Shown here one piece after another: positions 54,395-63,121 of a DNA stretch of 64,000 nt. Position numbers and translations under genes: made by a program. The notes below the pieces were generated by a model. That model was not told the origin of the DNA and did no database searches. It saw only the letters and a list, made by a program, of their open reading frames with translations. How positions within the stretch are numbered: position 1 is the stretch's first letter; every line of letters begins with the position of its first letter. Source of the DNA: Vibrio sp. SCSIO 43136 (GTDB lineage: Bacteria; Pseudomonadota; Gammaproteobacteria; Enterobacterales; Vibrionaceae); the NCBI RefSeq assembly GCF_023716565.1, contig NZ_CP071849.1:1744622-1808621 (forward strand). Direction: 5' to 3'.

Positions 54395-56805
54395 TCGTCA
54401 CTGTCCTCACTGATTTCAATGCGACTGTTGGCCACTCTTGAAGCGGGTTTGCGCAGTTCGCTAACATTAGCCGCTGGCGCACTACGAGCCTTCTTTGCAG
54501 GTGTTGACTCAATTCGAGCGACGTTGTCATCGGTTGAGAAGAAATTCATTAAGCTCAGCAACTCTTTACCTTCATCTTTCAATGACTGACTGGCTGCGGA
54601 GGTTTCTTCAACTAGGGATGCGTTTTGTTGAGTCATCTCATCCATAGTGGCAACGGCGCGGCTAATTTCATCAATGCCTGTAGCTTGCTCTTGGCTCGAT
54701 TGAGCGATCTGATTGATCAGCTCAGAAACCTTAGCAACGGCATCAACGATCTCATTGAGCGTTTCACCAGATTCATCCACCAGGCGGGAGCCTTCATCTA
54801 CCTTCTCAACACTGTCGTTGATAAGCCCTTTGATCTCTTTGGCTGCACCTGCACTGCGCTGGGCGAGATTTCTTACCTCTCCAGCAACGACCGCAAACCC
54901 TCGACCTTGCTCACCGGCACGGGCTGCCTCTACTGCGGCGTTCAATGCTAGCAAGTTAGTTTGGAAAGCAATTTCATCAATCACCCCAATGATGTCAGCA
55001 ATCTTCTTACTGGCATTGTTGATTTCAGCCATGGCAGCAATAGCTTGCCCAACCACTTCCCCACCTTTGCTCGCTTTAGTTGCAGCGTCATTGGAAAGCA
55101 CGTTGGCGTCTTTGGCACTATCAGCGCTGGTTTTTACTGTCGCCGTCATCTCTTCCATACTGGCGGCGGTTTCTTCTAGGTTAGATGCTTGCGCCTCAAC
55201 ACGCTGGCTCAAATCATTATTGCCTTCGGCAATTTCAGTTGAAGCCGTCGCCACCCGAGCGGATGATGTGGTGATCTTATCGACCATATTGCGCAAGTTG
55301 AGAATCGAGGTATTCACCGCCTCAGTAAGGCGAGCAAAGTCTCCTTGGCTATCCTCCGACATGGTGGAGTTCAAATCCCCTTCTGCGACTCGGCTCATCA
55401 CATCAACACACTGATTAAATGGGTCAACAATCGCATCAAGCAGTGAGTTAATACCATCCCCTAACTCTCGCATGAAACCACTGTAGCTGGTGGTATCGAT
55501 ACGCTCATCAAGCTGGCCCGCAATGGCTTTTTGGATAAGAGCTTCAACTTGGCGCTGACCATCTTGCTGTTCGGTAATATCGACCCACTGCAACGCAGGC
55601 CCCATATAATTGCCATCGCTGTCTTTCATGGCGATACAAGTGAGGTTGAACTCAAGTGACCCCACTTTGATATTAGAGCTAAATGGCAAGTTATCTGGGT
55701 TATTGATGATGCCCCGTTGGTGAGCTGGGTTCTTGTGGAACACGTCAATGTTCTCGCCGATCAGTTTTGCTGAGTTAAATGCTGGCAGAACTTCACGTAG
55801 CTCATTTTCTCTTGAACGAAGTAACTGAATAAGAGACGGGTTAATGTACTGAATGATTCCATCTTGATCAGCCATCATAAGATTGGTTGTCATGCCTGCA
55901 ACGGCAGATGCTAATCGACCGACTTCAGCCGTTCTGGCACGTTCTTCGGTCACGTCTCGCCATTCGAGGGTGTTACCAATATAGTCTCCACTCGCATTAT
56001 GTATCGCAGAAACATTCAGTTCGATCTTGATGTCTGCGACCTGAATATCGGTTCGGTATGGCAAGTTGGAAGGGTCAGCCAACAGGGTACGTTGGTGCGC
56101 AGGATGCTTATGGAACTCATCGATACAGCGCCCCATCAACCAATCTGACGTGGCTCGAAATCCTGCCCAAACCGTCTGGAATTTAGCTTCGTGTTTTTTA
56201 AACAGTGTTAGCGTTTCTTGATTGATGTAGGTGATTAGAAAATCTCGGTCAATCGTCACCATCGCTGTTTGAGCTTGGTCGATAGCAGAACGAAGCTGGG
56301 TAACTTCTTGCTCCTGTTGACGAAGCTCTGTTACGTCTTGCCACTCTAAGGTATTCCCTATGTACTCACCATTGCTATCCGTGATCGCACCTACATTGAG
56401 TTCCAACAGCACGCCCTTAATCTCAATCGTGGTTTTGTAGGGCATGTTAGACGGATTGGAAAGTAGCTGGCGTTGGTGAGCTGGATTGGCATGGAATGCA
56501 TCGATGCAATACCCTTCAAGGAATTCTTGATCGGCTCTAAAGCCTGGCCATACCGATTGAAACAGCGCTTCATGATGTTTGAGCAGTGCCAACGACTGTT
56601 TGTTGAGATAGGTGATTTTGAAATCACGGTCAATCATCATCAACGCCGTCTGGGCGACATCGAGGGCAGAGAGCAGGTGCCCATAACTGATCGCACCTTC
56701 AGGCTCAGCTGGTGGCTTTTCGACTAAATTGTCCCGCATATTTTGCTGCGGTTCAATAAAATGGCTGGCGGCGGTTGGTTCCTTTTTGCGATTCCAAAAT
56801 CCCAT
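54379..56805 (-). CDS. Soluble triple-PAS chemoreceptor (Aer2/DosM-like), probable heme-oxygen sensor
   Basis: The 808-residue protein has no membrane helix and three tandem PAS domains (about residues 40-160, 163-283 and 283-402), then a HAMP-like region and a methyl-accepting domain ([12 protein letters not shown] type, [28 protein letters not shown]). Each PAS has F/Y-H-x-N/H-PAHQR (like the Aer2 heme histidine) and a Trp before DVTE/DITE (like the oxygen-contacting Trp). V. cholerae has an Aer2 with tandem PAS-heme domains in the same cluster. Start chosen at 56805 with an AGAGGTGA site; a longer frame adds 20 residues. Confidence 0.88.
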   Translation of the reverse strand: MGFWNRKKEPTAASHFIEPQQNMRDNLVEKPPAEPEGAISYGHLLSALDVAQTALMMIDRDFKITYLNKQSLALLKHHEALFQSVWPGFRADQEFLEGYCIDAFHANPAHQRQLLSNPSNMPYKTTIEIKGVLLELNVGAITDSNGEYIGNTLEWQDVTELRQQEQEVTQLRSAIDQAQTAMVTIDRDFLITYINQETLTLFKKHEAKFQTVWAGFRATSDWLMGRCIDEFHKHPAHQRTLLADPSNLPYRTDIQVADIKIELNVSAIHNASGDYIGNTLEWRDVTEERARTAEVGRLASAVAGMTTNLMMADQDGIIQYINPSLIQLLRSRENELREVLPAFNSAKLIGENIDVFHKNPAHQRGIINNPDNLPFSSNIKVGSLEFNLTCIAMKDSDGNYMGPALQWVDITEQQDGQRQVEALIQKAIAGQLDERIDTTSYSGFMRELGDGINSLLDAIVDPFNQCVDVMSRVAEGDLNSTMSEDSQGDFARLTEAVNTSILNLRNMVDKITTSSARVATASTEIAEGNNDLSQRVEAQASNLEETAASMEEMTATVKTSADSAKDANVLSNDAATKASKGGEVVGQAIAAMAEINNASKKIADIIGVIDEIAFQTNLLALNAAVEAARAGEQGRGFAVVAGEVRNLAQRSAGAAKEIKGLINDSVEKVDEGSRLVDESGETLNEIVDAVAKVSELINQIAQSSQEQATGIDEISRAVATMDEMTQQNASLVEETSAASQSLKDEGKELLSLMNFFSTDDNVARIESTPAKKARSAPAANVSELRKPASRVANSRIEISEDSDEWEEF

Positions 56806-56815
56806 GGGTTCACCT

Positions 56816-57280
56816 CTAACTGAGCGCTTCACTGACGGATAACTGGTTGAGCTCTGACACGTCAAACAGAGTTTCCAGATTAATTAAGATGATATGGCTC
56901 TCTTTTACGGTTGCGATACCATCGATATAGTTGTCTGATAAGGTATGCGACATATTTGGCGCATGGCGGATCTCTTCTGGGTCGAGTGCGTACACCTCAG
57001 ATACTGCGTCGACAATAATGCCGAGTGGTTCAGCATTTTTATCATTGAGCACTATCACAACGGTCGTGGCATTTATCACGGCTGGTGTCATGTTGAATCT
57101 CACCCGAAGATCAACGATAGGCACGTACTCTCCCCGTATCTCTAACACCCCTTTAAGAAAACCGGGGCTATTCGGTACGGGCCTAACTTTGCTCCAGCCT
57201 CGCACTTCTCGTACGTCCAAAATTGGCACGGCATACTCTTCTTCTTCGAGAATAAAACTAAGGAATTCATTCAATGCCAT
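56816..57280 (-). CDS. cheW: CheW coupling protein (second of two)
   Basis: The 154-residue SH3-like adaptor ([45 protein letters not shown]) couples receptors to CheA. Two cheW genes lie in tandem, 5 bases apart, between cheA and the receptor, which suggests two adaptor roles in the array. Confidence 0.93.
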   Translation of the reverse strand: MALNEFLSFILEEEEYAVPILDVREVRGWSKVRPVPNSPGFLKGVLEIRGEYVPIVDLRVRFNMTPAVINATTVVIVLNDKNAEPLGIIVDAVSEVYALDPEEIRHAPNMSHTLSDNYIDGIATVKESHIILINLETLFDVSELNQLSVSEALS

Positions 57281-57285
57281 GCGAG

Positions 57286-57792
57286 TTATCCTTTCATAAT
57301 TGAATCCATGTTGAGCAGTGATTCTGTGTCTAGTAGCGACATCACTTTTTCCTCAACATTGAGTAAGCCTTGAGTAAATGGGATCACACTAGAATCCCCC
57401 ATAGGCGGAGTTAGTGTTTGCTCGCCTTGACTCACCACATCGGCGACAGCATCGACCACAAGTCCCATTAAGCGTTCTTTCTCTTCTTGCACATGGCGAA
57501 GTACCAATACCACTGTGGTCGGTAAATAGGTGCAGGTACCAACGTTGAAACGTGCACGTAGGTCGACCACAGGGACTATCATGCCGCGTAAATTAATCAC
57601 GCCTTTGACAAACTTTGGCGCTCTGGGGATTGGCGTTGGTCGCTCCCAAACACGGATCTCTTCCACATCTTTGATATCAACACCGTAAAGCTCATTGGCC
57701 AAACTAAAGCTTAAAAAGTCTGCATTGGCACTTATCTGGGTGTCGGACATCATGTCTGACTCATTGCTGGCTGCGATTTGCAACTCCATCAC
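57286..57792 (-). CDS. cheW: CheW coupling protein (first of two)
   Basis: The 168-residue CheW has the core YGVDIKDVEEIRVWE, RPTPIPRAPKFVKGVINLRGMIVPVVDLRARFN. It carries an N-terminal extension of about 20 residues compared with the second copy and lies 6 bases after cheA. Confidence 0.93.
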   Translation of the reverse strand: MMELQIAASNESDMMSDTQISANADFLSFSLANELYGVDIKDVEEIRVWERPTPIPRAPKFVKGVINLRGMIVPVVDLRARFNVGTCTYLPTTVVLVLRHVQEEKERLMGLVVDAVADVVSQGEQTLTPPMGDSSVIPFTQGLLNVEEKVMSLLDTESLLNMDSIMKG

Positions 57793-57798
57793 TCCCCC

Positions 57799-59877
57799 TT
57801 ACGCAGCAATGCCGCTTTGTTTATCGTTTTGACGACGCATAAATGCGGTCACCAATCCCTGAACATCGAGTATCAGCGACACCGAACCATCGCCTAAAAT
57901 GGTGGCACCAGAAATGCCTGATACTTTGCAGTAGTTGGACTCTAGGCTTTTTATGACGACCTGCTGCTGATCGAGCAATTCATCAATCAGCAGCCCGACT
58001 CGATTCCCTGCCGCTTCAACCAAACACATAATGTGTCCTTGCAAGTCGCCGCTTTGACCAATTTCAAACTCTTCATGCAATCTAAGCAGCGGGATGTTTT
58101 CATCGCGCAAACGATATAACTCAACACCACCAGAGGCGTGTTTCACGCAGTCACTTTCAATTTGTATCGACTCGACAATTGTGAGTAGAGGAATCACATA
58201 AACTTCCCCTGCCACTCGGACAAGCTGGCCATCCAAAATCGCCAATGTCAGTGGAAGACTGATGGTAAAGGTGCTACCTACCCCCAGCTTTGACTCGACT
58301 TCAATATGGCCACCGAGCTCTTCGATATTTCTGCGCACCACATCCATACCAACGCCACGGCCAGAGATATCAGAAACTTCATCTGCGGTAGAAAATCCCG
58401 GTGCGAAAATAAGATTCACCACCTGCTTGTCGCTCATCTCTTCACGGCGAGCATCCGACGACACCACGCCTTTATCGACCGCTTTTTGCCAAAGTCTGTC
58501 GCAATCAATCCCTGCCCCATCATCTTTCACCTCGATGATGATCGAGCCACCTTGGTGATAAGCGTTTAACTCAATCACACCCGTATCAGGCTTACCTTGC
58601 GCTTGCCTTTCTGCTGGCAGTTCCAAACCATGGTCAATGCCGTTTCTGACTAAGTGCACTAACGGATCAACAATACGTTCCAACACGGTCTTATCTAGTT
58701 CGGTGTTTTCACCTGATATTTGCAAATCCACTTGTTTTTCTAGTCGTCCACTCAGATCTCGTACAAGACGTGGGAAACGACTGAATGCAAAGCTCATCGG
58801 CAACATACGTATGTTGAGCACGTTCTCTTGCAAGTCTTTACTGTTTTGCAGGAGTTGGTCGAGCCCAGCTTTGAGTTTCTCAAGCTTGTCGACACTAAAG
58901 TCGTTACCTATCTCTGTCAGCATCGACTGAGTGATCACAAGCTCGCCCACCAAGTTAATTAGGCTATCGACCTTATCGATATCAACACGAATTGAACTGA
59001 CGCTTGAATCTGCCTTATTGGCTTTGGCTGGTGTTTTGGCTTCGGGTTTTGTTTCTGCAGGCGTGGCGCTAGGTTCTGGTTTATTAGCCTCAGGTTCGGC
59101 TTGTTCTGCTACTTCGACTTGAGCTTCTTCAGCGCTAGGGGCATCACCGATTCGCTTGATGGTCAGATCACATTGGTCTTCTACCCATTCAAATATCTCT
59201 ACGATGTCACCTTGTTCAACACTGCCGTCTAGTTTGACGCTCCAACTTAAGTAACAAAGCTCAGTCTCCATTTCGCTTAAATCTGGCAGTTTGGAAGCGT
59301 TACAGGTGATGTCGCAATTTTCATCCAGCTCTTTAACTTCTTTGAGAATTCTCAACGGGTCATTGCCACTAAAGAAAAGGTCTGTGTGAGGGACAAATTC
59401 AACCTGCCAATCACCACTTGCAGATTGGGACGGTGTGGTGGCGACGTCTTGAGTTAGCGGTGAATGCTCTTGGCTAGGTTTATCATCACTGGCAAGTAGC
59501 TTCTGCAAGCTATCCAAGACCGATTGCTTCAACTCGCTTTCAAATTCTTCTTCTCCGTTCTCATAGCCCTCCAGCATTTCTTTGATGCAATCACAGGATT
59601 TCAGCAAGACATCAATGCTGTGGGGAGAAAGGGATTTTTTGCTATTTCTAACTTCGTCTAAATACGCTTCGACAGAGTGGGTAAACTCGCTAATCGCCAA
59701 CAAGTTAAAGGTGGCTGCCCCTCCTTTAATAGAGTGAGCAGCGCGAAAAATGTTGTTGATGGTTTCCATCTCGACCTGCTCGGGATCTAATTCCAGCAGT
59801 TCGGTTTCTAATACTTCCAGGTTCTCTCTACATTCTTCATAGAACATTTTGCGAAGCTGGTTCATATCTAAAGCCAT
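57799..59877 (-). CDS. cheA: Chemotaxis histidine kinase CheA
   Basis: The 692-residue kinase has an Hpt domain with H48 (FRAAHSIKGGAATF), a P2-like region (about residues 155-250), an Ala/Pro/Lys-rich linker (about 255-290), dimerisation domain, HATPase (LVRNGIDHGLE, DDGAGID, GFSTADEVSDISGRGVGMDVV) and a C-terminal CheW-like P5 domain. It phosphorylates the CheY encoded upstream. No cheZ is present. Confidence 0.94.
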   Translation of the reverse strand: MALDMNQLRKMFYEECRENLEVLETELLELDPEQVEMETINNIFRAAHSIKGGAATFNLLAISEFTHSVEAYLDEVRNSKKSLSPHSIDVLLKSCDCIKEMLEGYENGEEEFESELKQSVLDSLQKLLASDDKPSQEHSPLTQDVATTPSQSASGDWQVEFVPHTDLFFSGNDPLRILKEVKELDENCDITCNASKLPDLSEMETELCYLSWSVKLDGSVEQGDIVEIFEWVEDQCDLTIKRIGDAPSAEEAQVEVAEQAEPEANKPEPSATPAETKPEAKTPAKANKADSSVSSIRVDIDKVDSLINLVGELVITQSMLTEIGNDFSVDKLEKLKAGLDQLLQNSKDLQENVLNIRMLPMSFAFSRFPRLVRDLSGRLEKQVDLQISGENTELDKTVLERIVDPLVHLVRNGIDHGLELPAERQAQGKPDTGVIELNAYHQGGSIIIEVKDDGAGIDCDRLWQKAVDKGVVSSDARREEMSDKQVVNLIFAPGFSTADEVSDISGRGVGMDVVRRNIEELGGHIEVESKLGVGSTFTISLPLTLAILDGQLVRVAGEVYVIPLLTIVESIQIESDCVKHASGGVELYRLRDENIPLLRLHEEFEIGQSGDLQGHIMCLVEAAGNRVGLLIDELLDQQQVVIKSLESNYCKVSGISGATILGDGSVSLILDVQGLVTAFMRRQNDKQSGIAA

Positions 59878-59923
59878 AGCACTCGCTTCCTTTTCTTGTT
59901 GTTATCGAGTTTTGTTGTGTTTT

Positions 59924-60283
59924 CTAGATCACTCGTTTTAGCGTTTTTAGCAAGGTGTCCGGATTAAATGGTTTGACAAGCCAACCTGTTGCGCCTGCCT
60001 GTTTACCTTCTTGTTTCTTCTCCATGCTGGTCTCTGTGGTCAACATGAGTATTGGAATAAACTTGTATTGTGGGTTGCCACGTATTGCTCTAACCAAATC
60101 AAAGCCACCCATGATTGGCATGTTCACATCTGAAATCACCACATCGAATTTGGTCATCTTTGATTTTCGGAGTGCATCACTCCCGTCGTTGGCAGTCTCA
60201 ACCTCATAACCCGCATCTTTCAGGGTATGACTCACCATCTGGCGAATTGAAACCGAATCATCAACAGCAAGAATCTTTGTCAT
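59924..60283 (-). CDS. cheY: CheY-like response regulator
   Basis: The 119-residue single-domain receiver has acidic DD at 8-9, phosphoacceptor D52 (VVISDVNMP) and lysine in GWLVKPF. It is co-transcribed with cheA. In F7 systems the output is not simple flagellar control, so the partner is unknown. Confidence 0.92.
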   Translation of the reverse strand: MTKILAVDDSVSIRQMVSHTLKDAGYEVETANDGSDALRKSKMTKFDVVISDVNMPIMGGFDLVRAIRGNPQYKFIPILMLTTETSMEKKQEGKQAGATGWLVKPFNPDTLLKTLKRVI

Positions 60284-60304
60284 GAAGTGTTCCTCACTTT
60301 ATTT

Positions 60305-60568
60305 CTATCCTTCGAACAAACTGGTTAAATCCAATAATGCGATGCCAGCGCTAACTTGCTCTGGCACATTGATCATTTGGATTTCTACATTGGTTTGTTT
60401 GGCACTAACAAACAGCGCAGCTAGGGCTTGTAATCCAGCGGCATCTATCCGTGTTACGGGGGACGCATCAATGATCAGCATCTCTTGGCTGTCGAGCCAA
60501 CGCTGATACTCATTTTTTGCGTTTATGACATTGCTGATTTCCAGCGACTCATCAAGTAGACATTGCAT
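60305..60568 (-). CDS. STAS-domain protein with Ala at the phospho-site
   Basis: The 87-residue STAS protein begins the chemosensory operon. The motif that normally reads D-S/T-x-G is DAAGLQ, with A43 in place of the phosphorylatable serine, so it is probably not phosphorylated. It may bind a partner constitutively. The partner of the C-terminal STAS is the PP2C regulator; this one may compete with it. Confidence 0.8.
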   Translation of the reverse strand: MQCLLDESLEISNVINAKNEYQRWLDSQEMLIIDASPVTRIDAAGLQALAALFVSAKQTNVEIQMINVPEQVSAGIALLDLTSLFEG

Positions 60569-60852
60569 CTTAGAACCTGAATTACCTAGCTAATTTTTAT
60601 ACTGACGTTAAATTGAGTGTAGGAGGGATTTGAGGTTTATCAAATTAATGCAGGAAATATCGAACTGATTGCATTAGGGCTCTACTCTGCTGATTTAATT
60701 GCCAAATATTTCCTGTTGAATAAGTTAATGAGTTAACAATGAAAAATAAGTCAGATATAAAATTTGGCTCGATGCATGAGCCAGCAACGCAATTATGCTG
60801 GTGGCTCATTTCTTCCTCTAAAGAGGTATTCAGCTGAAAACTAGGGAATCGA

Positions 60853-60867
60853 ATTTACAGTGTAAAT
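60853..60867. promoter_or_regulatory. parS2 centromere site
   Basis: ATTTACAGTGTAAAT matches NTTTACANTGTAAAN exactly. It is one of a pair 25 bases apart. Confidence 0.93.
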
Positions 60868-60877
60868 TTCAGTATCG

Positions 60878-60892
60878 ATTTACACTGTAAAT
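60878..60892. promoter_or_regulatory. parS2 centromere site
   Basis: ATTTACACTGTAAAT matches the same consensus and lies next to the preceding site. Confidence 0.93.
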
Positions 60893-60963
60893 TGAAAAGA
60901 GAGACAAAAGATGAGGAAAGATTTAGTGGCGTTACATATCCGTTAGGACTGAAATTGATGGCA

Positions 60964-60978
60964 ATTTACAGTGTAAAT
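60964..60978. promoter_or_regulatory. parS2 centromere site overlapping the tmcA stop codon
   Basis: ATTTACAGTGTAAAT matches the consensus and contains the tmcA TAA stop on the minus strand, giving the C-terminus DEFTL. Confidence 0.93.
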
Positions 60979-62996
60979 TCATCGATATACGCACCAATTT
61001 CCGAGCGAATCAATTTATCTAACGGCTTCTTCCCCGCCACTTTAAAGTGATGAATGAGTGATGCATTGGACCATTGCTGCACGAAACAGGCGACCAACAG
61101 CGCACTCTGCTTGGCATGAATGACAACAAAACGAAAAGCGACGTCAGCGATTGCATCTTGACTACTACCGCCAGCGACAAATAGACGGAGTCGTTTTACC
61201 TCTGATTCGCAAAGTGGCTCGATAACATCGGCTCCAGTGAATTCTCTTAACAACATCCTGACCAGGTCAGGTTCTAAAGTGTGCATATCCGATGGTGATG
61301 TTAGATTCCTCAACCAGCAACGAAATCCTTCACGACGGATTTGCATGATAGCGTTTTGTTGATTGGTTTGTTGCGCCTTGAGCATGATTAATGAGTGCGT
61401 ACCACTAGCCTTATCTCGGCTACTACCCACTCTAACTGGCTCAAACCCTACACTTCGCCAAAACGATAACAGCGGCGAGGTAACGCCGAAGCTTGTTGAA
61501 AAGTATGCGCCAGTAGGAACCATGTTTGTAAGTTGGTGCAACATGGCTTGGCCTATGCCTCTGTGTTGCAACTCTGGGTGGACCGCTATTCTCATGATTC
61601 GATAACTTGGCCAGAGACCGAAGTCTTCTGAGCCAAATTGGCTGACAATGTTCGCTGGTACCATGTGCCCTGCCGGGCGTCGTTTTCCTAATGCTATTTG
61701 CTCAACCGTTGCTTGGTCTAAGTTCCCTTCTTTGACTAAAGACACAACACCAAGGCACAGTTTTTCTTCAAAAGTGGCGTACACTTCTATGGCGTCATCT
61801 TCGAGTAGCTGAAGCAAATCTGCGGGTGTGGTTTGATAGTGCGCATTGACCAACAGAGCAAATATCGCCTCCAATACCCATGGTTGATTGACGAGTTCTC
61901 CCGCCGTATAGCGCTTCAATTTGGGTGAATAGCTCAGGTATTGATCCGATGAAACAGATTGAACATCTGCATCCAGTAAGAATGCATCAAATAACCATGC
62001 TTCCAGTGGATCGCCTTGCGCCCAGCGAATTGGCTGACGAAGATGAAGTGATGGTGAGTTAGGTCTTTGCACTTTTAACCAAGGAATAAACTTGAGAGTA
62101 AAGCCGCGCCCACACCCTTCATAACCGTGCACTGTGCTCGACAATACTAGACGATGATAGTGCTCGACCATCTGTTGAAGCATCGTCACAGGAATAGCTG
62201 CGGCTTCATCAACTAGAAGCAAATCACAACTTGGCTGGTTGCGAAGCAACTCATCTGGGGCAATGAATGTAATCGAGCCGTTTTGAAATTCAACTTTGTT
62301 GCCTTGTGCTTGAATACCCAACTGCTGGCAAGCATGAAAAAACAGTGGAGATACACTTTTCGCCGCAGGCGCTGTCACCAAAATCTGAAGTGGTTTTGAG
62401 CTTAGTAGCTTAGCAGCGGCTAAGCCTAGCGCACTGGTTTTTCCTCGCCCTCTATCGGCGGTCAGTACTAACGGACGTTTACGGTGTCCATTCATCACAT
62501 GGCAAATGGCATCAATCGCTTGCTGTTGGTCAGTTAAATCAGGCTTGATAGACGGAGCAATCGCATCTTGACTGGTTGTCGTCGCTGATAACTCGCTGCT
62601 CGAATCGACTTGATGGAGTGATTGCCAATGTTTTTCCATCCACTGTTTTAGAGCCGGTGAAGAGATATTATCATCGCCAATCACGAACAGAAGACTGCCG
62701 CCCTTTAAAATTCCGCATGCGGCAGCCATGCTGTTTGCATCCCACCCCGCACTTAAATCAATCACCAAACAATCACATTCTTGACCAAGCAATTGCTGCC
62801 CCGCTTTTACTGGATAATGATCAAAACCAGTTTGCGCAGCACCACCTAATTGAATGACTTTTTCTAAACGATTATTGGTGGCAAATTCTGAGATGATTTT
62901 ATAGCTCCACGTCATCGAGCCATTGAGCTTTACGCCAATGCGGTGGAAAGAGGACTGCGCCTGATTGAGGAGGTGTTGTAGTGTTTGCAAAGTCAT
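60966..62996 (-). CDS. tmcA: tRNA(Met) cytidine acetyltransferase TmcA
   Basis: The 676-residue enzyme adds N4-acetylcytidine to the wobble base of elongator tRNA-Met. It has an N-terminal DUF1726 domain, a helicase/ATPase (ADRGRGKTSALG near residue 180, LLLVDEAAAIPV), a GNAT acetyltransferase (RIAVHPELQHRGIGQAMLHQL) and a C-terminal tail. Its stop lies inside a parS2 site. Gene order and length match V. cholerae. Confidence 0.93.
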   Translation of the reverse strand: MTLQTLQHLLNQAQSSFHRIGVKLNGSMTWSYKIISEFATNNRLEKVIQLGGAAQTGFDHYPVKAGQQLLGQECDCLVIDLSAGWDANSMAAACGILKGGSLLFVIGDDNISSPALKQWMEKHWQSLHQVDSSSELSATTTSQDAIAPSIKPDLTDQQQAIDAICHVMNGHRKRPLVLTADRGRGKTSALGLAAAKLLSSKPLQILVTAPAAKSVSPLFFHACQQLGIQAQGNKVEFQNGSITFIAPDELLRNQPSCDLLLVDEAAAIPVTMLQQMVEHYHRLVLSSTVHGYEGCGRGFTLKFIPWLKVQRPNSPSLHLRQPIRWAQGDPLEAWLFDAFLLDADVQSVSSDQYLSYSPKLKRYTAGELVNQPWVLEAIFALLVNAHYQTTPADLLQLLEDDAIEVYATFEEKLCLGVVSLVKEGNLDQATVEQIALGKRRPAGHMVPANIVSQFGSEDFGLWPSYRIMRIAVHPELQHRGIGQAMLHQLTNMVPTGAYFSTSFGVTSPLLSFWRSVGFEPVRVGSSRDKASGTHSLIMLKAQQTNQQNAIMQIRREGFRCWLRNLTSPSDMHTLEPDLVRMLLREFTGADVIEPLCESEVKRLRLFVAGGSSQDAIADVAFRFVVIHAKQSALLVACFVQQWSNASLIHHFKVAGKKPLDKLIRSEIGAYIDEFTL

Positions 62997-63062
62997 AGCG
63001 AACAGAGTAAATGAGCAATAGTCAAATCATACCAGCTCTAACAAGATTCGCTCTACGGAAAT

Positions 63063-63091
63063 AAAAAAAGACCACCTAAATAGGTGGTCTT
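63063..63091 (-). terminator. Terminator of parB2
   Basis: AAGACCACCTA (63068-63078) pairs with TAGGTGGTCTT (63081-63091), and the A-run at 63063-63069 gives a minus-strand T-tract. It lies 30 bases past the parB2 stop. Confidence 0.9.
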
Positions 63092-63121
63092 CATCATTGG
63101 AAAAATAAGTTGAACCGTAGG

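Larger units (their letters stand above)
60569..60965. other. Intergenic region between tmcA and the chemosensory operon, containing parS2 sites
   Basis: This gap holds the operon promoter and two clear parS2 sites; a third overlaps the tmcA stop. No small gene is supported. Confidence 0.5.

Noticed and set aside
60569..60965. Replication origin of chromosome II
   Set aside because: No RctB iterons or DnaA boxes cluster here; only partition sites are visible.
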